Origin: Flavobacterium sp. CFS9
GTDB taxonomy: Bacteria; Bacteroidota; Bacteroidia; Flavobacteriales; Flavobacteriaceae
Length of the DNA: 64,000 bases
Direction of reading: 5' to 3'
NCBI RefSeq assembly: GCF_041154745.1
Contig: NZ_AP031573.1
Location: 2,418,001-2,482,000 of the forward strand
Positions 58,575 to 64,000 of this stretch are shown in pieces; within the stretch, counting starts at the first letter, position 1, and every line of letters begins with the position of its first letter. The translations under genes were made by a program, and so were the position numbers. The notes beneath the pieces were generated by a model. That model made no database searches. It had not been told where the DNA came from and saw nothing but the letters and a program-made list of their open reading frames with translations.

Positions 58575-60218
58575 TTATGCTAACATGGTCACCGGGCTTT
58601 CGATGTATTGTTTTAATGTTTGTAAAAACTGAGCTCCGGTTGCACCGTCGATTGTTCTGTGGTCACATGCTAATGAAAGCATCATGGTGTTTCCAACTAC
58701 AATCTGACCATTTTTTACTACCGGTTTTTCTACAATTGCTCCTACAGAAAGGATTGCAGAGTTTGGCTGGTTGATGATTGAATTGAATTCAGTGATCCCA
58801 AACATTCCAAGGTTAGAAACAGTAAAAGTACTTCCTTCCATTTCCTGTGGTCCCAGTTTTTTGTTTTTTGCTCTTCCGGCAAGATCTCTTACGCTTGCGC
58901 CAATTTGAGATAAACTCATAGCATCTGTAAATTTCAATACAGGAACTACTAATCCGTCTTCAACTGCTACAGCAACACCAATGTTTACGTGGTGGTTGAT
59001 GATGATTGCATCTTCTTTCCACTGAGAGTTGATTTTCGGATGCTTTTTCAAGGCTAAAGCACAAGCTTTGATTACCATATCGTTAAAAGATACTTTTGTA
59101 TCCGGAACTGTATTGATTGTTGCTCTTGCGCCCATAGCTTCGTCCATACTTACTTCGATCACTAAGTTGTAGTGAGGTGCTGTAAATAAAGATTCTGCCA
59201 AACGTTTTGCGATAATTTTACGCATTTGAGAGTTTTTGATCTCTTCTGTGTAAACTTCTCCGGCAGGAACAAATACTTTTGGTGCAGCAGGTGCGGCTTC
59301 TTGTGGCTTAGCAGCAGAAGTTGCAGCGGCTGCAGCAGGTGTCTGAGCAGCAGGAGTGAAGTTCTCGATATCGCTTTTCACGATACGTCCGTTTTCTCCT
59401 GAACCTTTAACCTGATTTAATGAAATTCCTTTATCAGAAGCGATTTTCTTTGCTAATGGTGAAGCCAGAATTCTTCCTCCGTTTGAAGTTTCAGCTACCG
59501 TTTCTGTAGCTTTTTCAGCAGCAGGAGCAGCTTTTGTTTCTTCAGCAGCAGGAGCGCTTGGAGTGCTTCCTGCAGTATAGTTTGCGGAAATTCCCGAAAC
59601 ATCAGTTCCGGCAGGTCCGATGATAGCTAACAAGCTGTCAACAGGAGCTGTATTTCCTTCCTGAATTCCAATGTATAATAAAGTACCCGCATTGAAAGAC
59701 TCAAACTCCATAGTCGCTTTGTCTGTTTCAATTTCTGCTAAGATATCTCCTTCAGCAACGGCATCACCTACTTTTTTCAACCAGGTAGCTACTGTTCCTT
59801 CAGTCATTGTGTCGCTCAAACGTGGCATAGTAACCACTACAACACCTTTTGGTAATTCAGTTGCTGCTTTTGCAGGAGCAGCAGTTTCTGTTTTAGTTTC
59901 TGCAGCTGGAGCAGCCTCCGTTTTTGGAGCTTCCGCAGCAGGAACAGCACCACCGGCTAAAAGAGCAGAAATATCTTCTCCTTCGTTTCCAATGATTGCT
60001 AATAAAGAGTCAACAGGAGCAGTTTCTCCTGCTGGTATTCCGATATGTAAAAGAGTTCCTTCGTTGAAAGACTCAAATTCCATTGTTGCTTTGTCTGTTT
60101 CAATTTCAGCTAAGATGTCTCCTTCGCTAATTTTGTCGCCTACTTTTTTAAGCCAAGTCGCTACCGTTCCTTCCGTCATAGTATCGCTCAAACGAGGCAT
60201 TGTAATAATTGTTGCCAT
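58575..60218 (-). CDS. pdhC: Pyruvate dehydrogenase E2 (dihydrolipoamide acetyltransferase)
   Basis: This 547-residue E2 core subunit has two lipoyl domains, with lipoylated lysines in ETDKATMEF (K43 and the matching residue ~125 later), separated by an Ala/Pro-rich linker; a peripheral subunit-binding domain follows at ~247-288 (GRILASPLAKKIASDKGI). The C-terminal catalytic domain contains MGARATINTV and the DHRTIDGATGAQFL motif with the active-site histidine. It makes acetyl-CoA with E1 and E3. It starts 4 bases after pdhA ends. E1 beta and E3 are not in the window. Confidence 0.96.
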   Translation of the reverse strand: MATIITMPRLSDTMTEGTVATWLKKVGDKISEGDILAEIETDKATMEFESFNEGTLLHIGIPAGETAPVDSLLAIIGNEGEDISALLAGGAVPAAEAPKTEAAPAAETKTETAAPAKAATELPKGVVVVTMPRLSDTMTEGTVATWLKKVGDAVAEGDILAEIETDKATMEFESFNAGTLLYIGIQEGNTAPVDSLLAIIGPAGTDVSGISANYTAGSTPSAPAAEETKAAPAAEKATETVAETSNGGRILASPLAKKIASDKGISLNQVKGSGENGRIVKSDIENFTPAAQTPAAAAATSAAKPQEAAPAAPKVFVPAGEVYTEEIKNSQMRKIIAKRLAESLFTAPHYNLVIEVSMDEAMGARATINTVPDTKVSFNDMVIKACALALKKHPKINSQWKEDAIIINHHVNIGVAVAVEDGLVVPVLKFTDAMSLSQIGASVRDLAGRAKNKKLGPQEMEGSTFTVSNLGMFGITEFNSIINQPNSAILSVGAIVEKPVVKNGQIVVGNTMMLSLACDHRTIDGATGAQFLQTLKQYIESPVTMLA

Positions 60219-60222
60219 TGAT

Positions 60223-61221
60223 TTATAGTTTATGAGGTGTGAATGGATAGTCTTCTTGTGCGTATACTACATCATATAATTGTTGTAATTCAGGGTATGG
60301 AGATTCTTCTGCGAATTTCACACACTCTTCAACCAGGTCTTTTACTCTTTGGTCGATTACTTCAATTTCTTCTTCTGTAGCGTATTTCTGATCCATAATT
60401 ACATCTAAAACCTGAGTAATAGGGTCAATTTTTTTGTATTCTTCTACCTCTTCTTTAGAACGGTACAATTGTGCGTCAGACATAGAGTGTCCTCTGTAAC
60501 GGTACGTTTTCATTTCAAGGAAAGTTGGTCCGTCACCACGACGTGCTCTGTCGATTGCTTCTGTCATTGCTTCAGCAACTTTTACAGGGTTCATTCCGTC
60601 AACAGGTCCGCAAGGCATTTCGTATCCTAAACCAAGTTTCCAAATATCTGTGTGGTTTGCTGTTCTTTCAACAGAAGTTCCCATTGCATAACCATTGTTT
60701 TCAACGATAAATACAACCGGTAATTTCCATAACATGGCCATGTTGAAAGCTTCGTGTAGAGAACCTTGTCTTGCAGCTCCGTCACCAAAATAAGTCATGG
60801 TAACTCCGCCGGTGTTAAAATATTTATCAGCAAAAGCTAAACCAGCTCCTACCGGAATTTGTCCACCTACGATTCCGTGTCCTCCGTAAAAACGGTGTTC
60901 CTTAGAGAAAATGTGCATAGAACCTCCCATACCTTTAGAGGTACCGGTTGCTTTTCCTAAAAGTTCAGCCATTACGTTTCTTGGATCAACCCCCATACCA
61001 ATTGGCTGTACGTGGTTTCTGTAAGCAGTAATCATTTTGTCTTTGGTCAGGTCCATAGCGTGCAAAGCTCCTGCTAATACAGCTTCCTGACCATTATATA
61101 GGTGTAGAAAACCTCTAACTTTTTGTTGAATGTATAATGCTGCAAGTTTATCTTCAAACTTCCTCCAAAGTAGCATGTCTTCGTACCACTTTAAATATAC
61201 CTCTTTTGTAACTTCTTTCAT
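60223..61221 (-). CDS. pdhA: Pyruvate dehydrogenase E1 component, alpha subunit
   Basis: This 332-residue ThDP-binding alpha subunit has the ThDP/Mg signature YFGDGAARQGSLHEAFNMAMLWKLPVVFIVENNG (GDG...NN), and GMGGSMHIFSKEHRFYGGHGIVGGQIPVGAGLA near residue 95; RYRGHSMSD contains the regulatory loop. It is co-transcribed with pdhC; E1 beta must be encoded elsewhere. A possible -7 box (CAAAAATA, 61322-61329) lies about 100 bases upstream, indicating a long leader. Confidence 0.95.
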   Translation of the reverse strand: MKEVTKEVYLKWYEDMLLWRKFEDKLAALYIQQKVRGFLHLYNGQEAVLAGALHAMDLTKDKMITAYRNHVQPIGMGVDPRNVMAELLGKATGTSKGMGGSMHIFSKEHRFYGGHGIVGGQIPVGAGLAFADKYFNTGGVTMTYFGDGAARQGSLHEAFNMAMLWKLPVVFIVENNGYAMGTSVERTANHTDIWKLGLGYEMPCGPVDGMNPVKVAEAMTEAIDRARRGDGPTFLEMKTYRYRGHSMSDAQLYRSKEEVEEYKKIDPITQVLDVIMDQKYATEEEIEVIDQRVKDLVEECVKFAEESPYPELQQLYDVVYAQEDYPFTPHKL

Positions 61222-61379
61222 CTGAATTCTTTCTTTTGCTAAAGTTTGTTTGTGTTATCAATTGTTGCCTGTAACGCAAAATAGTTTCCTCCCACAAATT
61301 TGCGCCCGAAAGGTCGGGATGCAAAAATAAGACATTCCTAGTAAGAAGTAAAATTTAAAAGCTACTTTTTGGCTTTTTT

Positions 61380-61862
61380 TTACAAGAACTTTTTATCAAA
61401 CATAAACGGCAGTAAATTTTTTAGAGATGCCGATTTGTAAACTTCGCCGATTTCTCCCATAAAAAAGATTTCGATAGGGGTATCCTGTCTGATCTCGTAT
61501 TCTGCAATAGATTGACGGCAAGATCCACAAGGTGGAATCGGTGCTGTGGTCTGGTTGGTGTCTGAAGCTGCTGTAATGGCCATTTTTAGAATTTTAGCTT
61601 CCGGATATACACTTCCGGCATGATAAATGGCAACGCGTTCAGCACATAATCCTGAAGGATATGCCGCATTTTCCTGATTAGATCCTACTACTATTTTTCC
61701 GTTGTCTAAAAGTAAAGCAGCTCCAACCCGGAATTGGGAATAGGGCGCATATGCGTTTTTGCGAACTTCTACCGCCTGATTCATTAAGTCCTGTATGTCT
61801 TTCGGAAGTTCTTCAAGGTTGTTATAGATGTTAAAGGATGATGTAATGCTTATTTCTTTCAT
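61380..61862 (-). CDS. cdd: Cytidine deaminase
   Basis: This 160-residue pyrimidine-salvage enzyme converts (deoxy)cytidine to uridine. The zinc site is CAERVAI plus PCGSCRQ, and the N-terminal YAPYSQFRVGAALLLDNGKIVVGSNQENAAYPSG is typical of the small homotetrameric type. It lies between the porUV terminator and pdhA. Confidence 0.93.
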   Translation of the reverse strand: MKEISITSSFNIYNNLEELPKDIQDLMNQAVEVRKNAYAPYSQFRVGAALLLDNGKIVVGSNQENAAYPSGLCAERVAIYHAGSVYPEAKILKMAITAASDTNQTTAPIPPCGSCRQSIAEYEIRQDTPIEIFFMGEIGEVYKSASLKNLLPFMFDKKFL

Positions 61863-61874
61863 TTCTGTTTAAGG

Positions 61875-61916
61875 GAAAAAAAATCCAAATTCCTAAAGAA
61901 ACAGGAATTTGGATTG
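61875..61916 (-). terminator. Terminator of porU-porV
   Basis: On the minus strand AATCCAAATTCCT pairs with AGGAATTTGGATT (13 bp), followed by TTTTTTCCC. It stands between the porV stop and cdd. Confidence 0.85.
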
Positions 61917-61940
61917 TTATTAATTTTTTATTTTCTGGTT

Positions 61941-63149
61941 TTAATAAACTTCGTATTTGTCGCCAAAGTTAAAGGTTAAAGAAAAACGAAGCGTATTTTC
62001 TAACGGATTTTTAACTTTTGATGTCGAAAATAAATACGAAACGTCAACTTTTACTACATTGTATTTGAATCCTGCTCCTAAAGAGAAGAATTGTCTGGCT
62101 CCTTTTACGGGGCTTTCGTGAAAATATCCTGCTCTTACGGCAAAGGCATCCTGATACATATATTCGGCACCTACACTATAGGTGATCTCTTTTAACTCTT
62201 CGCTGAAACCGCCCGGAGCATCTCCGAATGATTTAAAAATTCCCGATACCCAGCCAATGTCTTTGTAAGTTTTGTATTTTGCTGCGTCAGCCTGTGCCTG
62301 AGAAATGTCTCCCGGATCTGTAAAATCACCGTCACCATTTGCATCTACAGGAGTTCCCGGTCCCGGAGGTGTTGGAACTAAAAGTTTGGAAAATTCAACG
62401 CTAAGACCTACTTTGTTGTAATCGTCTAAGATAAAGTCAAAACCTCCTCCTAGTCTAAGATTTGCAGGTAAAAAGTTGGAACTGATATCATCGTTATCGT
62501 AGCTTATTTTTGGTCCAAGATTTTGCAGGTTGAAACCACCTCTCCATCTTCCGTTAAAATCTGCGTAAGCAATTTCTTCTGATTGGTAGAATCCGGCAAC
62601 GTCTACAGCAAAAGAGCTTGAAGCTGATGCATCGATTTCTTCAGAAGCAATTTTCAGATTAGAACGAATGTATCTTGCGGCTACTGCCATTGAGAATGTT
62701 TCGCTTAATTTCAAAGAGTAAGAACCGTCTAAGGCAAACTCATTTGGAGAGACGATTCTTGCTGCTTCATTTGGGTCTCCGGTTGTTCTTAGTTCAATAT
62801 CTCCAAAACCAAAATAGCGGAAGCTTCCTGCAAAGGCACTTCGGTCGTTGATTTTGTTGTAATAGGTTGCCTGACCTAATGAAATATCATTGGCTAAGTC
62901 TGTTAAGTAAGGAGTATAGCTGACAGAGAATCCTTGTTTGTCTACTGAGAAAGCATATTTCGCAGGATTCCATTGTTGCGAATAAGCGTCGGCTGATGTA
63001 GCGACCCCCTGATCGGCTAAACCTGCTGCTCTTGCGTCAGCTGCGACAAGTAAAAAAGGTACTCCTGTAGTAATTGGGCGTTCAATGTTTTGAGCTTTTG
63101 CGTACGGAATAATTAAAAGGCAAATTAATAGAAGCGATATTTTTTTCAT
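61941..63149 (-). CDS. porV: Type IX secretion outer membrane protein PorV
   Basis: This 402-residue outer-membrane barrel protein of the T9SS attachment complex passes cargo from the translocon to the PorU sortase. It has signal peptide MKKISLLLICLLIIPYAKAQ and the PorV signature RPITTGVPFLLVAADARAAGLADQGVATSADAYSQQWNPAKYAF, then a FadL-like barrel to the C-terminal TFNFGDKYEVY. An acidic DGDFTDPGD loop lies near ~275. It follows porU by about 40 bases on the same strand, the standard porU-porV order in Flavobacterium. Confidence 0.95.
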   Translation of the reverse strand: MKKISLLLICLLIIPYAKAQNIERPITTGVPFLLVAADARAAGLADQGVATSADAYSQQWNPAKYAFSVDKQGFSVSYTPYLTDLANDISLGQATYYNKINDRSAFAGSFRYFGFGDIELRTTGDPNEAARIVSPNEFALDGSYSLKLSETFSMAVAARYIRSNLKIASEEIDASASSSFAVDVAGFYQSEEIAYADFNGRWRGGFNLQNLGPKISYDNDDISSNFLPANLRLGGGFDFILDDYNKVGLSVEFSKLLVPTPPGPGTPVDANGDGDFTDPGDISQAQADAAKYKTYKDIGWVSGIFKSFGDAPGGFSEELKEITYSVGAEYMYQDAFAVRAGYFHESPVKGARQFFSLGAGFKYNVVKVDVSYLFSTSKVKNPLENTLRFSLTFNFGDKYEVY

Positions 63150-63190
63150 TTATGTTAGGTATGGTGTTGGTGATACAAATATATAGAATA

Positions 63191-64000
63191 TTATAAAATG
63201 ACAAGCTTTTCGTATTTTTCTGCTTTTTTATTTGTTAAATTAGATTTGACAGTGAGTTTGTAAATGTAAACGCCTTTCCCGATTCGATCGCCAAAATCAT
63301 CTTTCCCGTCCCAGGTGATATCTCTCGATAAAAAGCCTTCTGTGGTGACGATTTGGTTTTTTGTCCAGACTACTTTTCCGGTTATGGTCATTACCTGAAC
63401 TTGCACATCCAGAGGTTCATAAGGTCGGTTGTGTGAAAACCAAAATTGCGTATAGGTTGAGAATGGGTTAGGATAATTAAGAACGTGTGTTAGGGTCAGC
63501 GATTCATTTCCGACAACTATAAACTGAATTTCACTGGTTACGGGATTGTTGTAAACGTCCCATGCTGTAAATGTTATTGTGTGCATTCCGGCAGCAAGAT
63601 TCCGCAATGGAAAACGCAAATTTCCACTGGTGTAATCGTCAAGTTTTGTCTGATAATAATCATTTAGGACAAAAGGATTGCTTACGTCGCCGTCCAGCAC
63701 TGCTGTAATATCATGCCCGATTCCGCTTGCTGTATTGATTCCATTTTCATCTTCAAGAAACGCCAGTAAAAAGGGCGATTCGTTTGTAATTCCTCCCGAT
63801 ACAAAAGTTTCGTCGTTCATATATAACTTCACTTTTGGACTTATATTGTCCTGTGGAGCATTTTCATTTATTCCTCCAATTTTTATAGTGGTGTTGTAAC
63901 CTGATTGATTTTCAAGTGTTTGGTTTTTTTTGGCGTAAAAGCTGATTCGGCCGTAATCAACAGGAACACGGATGTCCCGGGGTACAACAAAGCTGAATTC
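63191..64000 (-). CDS. porU: Type IX secretion sortase PorU, C-terminal part (gene runs past the window)
   Basis: The gingipain-like sortase PorU cleaves the C-terminal signal of T9SS cargo and attaches it to the cell surface. The frame is open to the last base of the window, so the N-terminus lies outside. The visible ~270 residues include FVVPRDIRVPVDYGRISFYA, VKLYMNDETFVSGGITNESP and GIGHDITAVLDGD, all typical of PorU, and end in a CTD-like domain (LNYPNPFSTYTQFWFSHNRP; GKGVYIYKLTV). The catalytic domain is not visible. Confidence 0.92.
   Translation of the reverse strand, partial: EFSFVVPRDIRVPVDYGRISFYAKKNQTLENQSGYNTTIKIGGINENAPQDNISPKVKLYMNDETFVSGGITNESPFLLAFLEDENGINTASGIGHDITAVLDGDVSNPFVLNDYYQTKLDDYTSGNLRFPLRNLAAGMHTITFTAWDVYNNPVTSEIQFIVVGNESLTLTHVLNYPNPFSTYTQFWFSHNRPYEPLDVQVQVMTITGKVVWTKNQIVTTEGFLSRDITWDGKDDFGDRIGKGVYIYKLTVKSNLTNKKAEKYEKLVIL

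Overview
The window is chromosomal DNA from a gliding member of the Bacteroidota, almost certainly a Flavobacterium close to F. johnsoniae. Supporting signs are the gliding genes gldA, gldE and gldD, the type IX secretion genes porU and porV, many promoters with the flavobacterial -7 element TAnnTTTG, few Shine-Dalgarno sites, AT-rich spacers, and Bacteroidota-type families (SusC/FecA-like receptors, DUF3078, DUF4374, a COX24/mS38-like small basic protein). Most of it is core genome. I see no phage, insertion sequence, CRISPR array, rRNA or tRNA.

Layout: 1-3.7 kb holds the end of metH, an inserted four-helix-bundle (23S IVP-like) gene framed by inverted repeats, metF and a methyltransferase. 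3.9-6.8 kb carries a dicarboxylate/glutamate symporter and a PLP decarboxylase. 7.1-12 kb is an iron/siderophore uptake operon (TonB receptor, DUF4374 lipoprotein, PepSY membrane protein), facing a second TonB-type receptor at 12.5-14.6 kb. 15-23.4 kb has gldA, a small beta-barrel protein, dgt, DUF3078, dxs, a TonB-like protein, tadA and a SUKH-like protein. 23.6-32 kb is the alpha-2-macroglobulin/pbpC pair. Then come DUF2798 plus a Crp-like regulator, a hipBA toxin-antitoxin pair, rng, a small mS38-like gene, HU, and the mutY-ssb-gldE-gldD cluster (37-40.4 kb).

40.4-44.5 kb is the least ordinary part. It contains a four-copy tandem array of a 152-bp hairpin-rich unit, a VOC protein, an HMA lipoprotein, an EamA transporter, and an 800-bp 'empty' region. 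That region carries two copies of what looks like a structured RNA: a three-way junction with compensatory changes in two stems and a TAnnTTTG box upstream of each copy. It lies directly before a 77-aa protein gene, and the whole segment is bracketed by ~175-bp direct repeats.

44.5-64 kb returns to core genes: an M16 protease pair, rplU-rpmA, a serine hydrolase and AraC regulator, a large AsmA-like protein, miaE, a glycosyltransferase, an M1 aminopeptidase, pdhC-pdhA, cdd, porV and the 3' part of porU. Gliding and secretion work together: porU/porV process and release T9SS cargo, including motility adhesins, while GldA (ABC ATPase), GldD and GldE support the gliding machinery. No sequence search was possible, so family calls rest on motifs and recognition.
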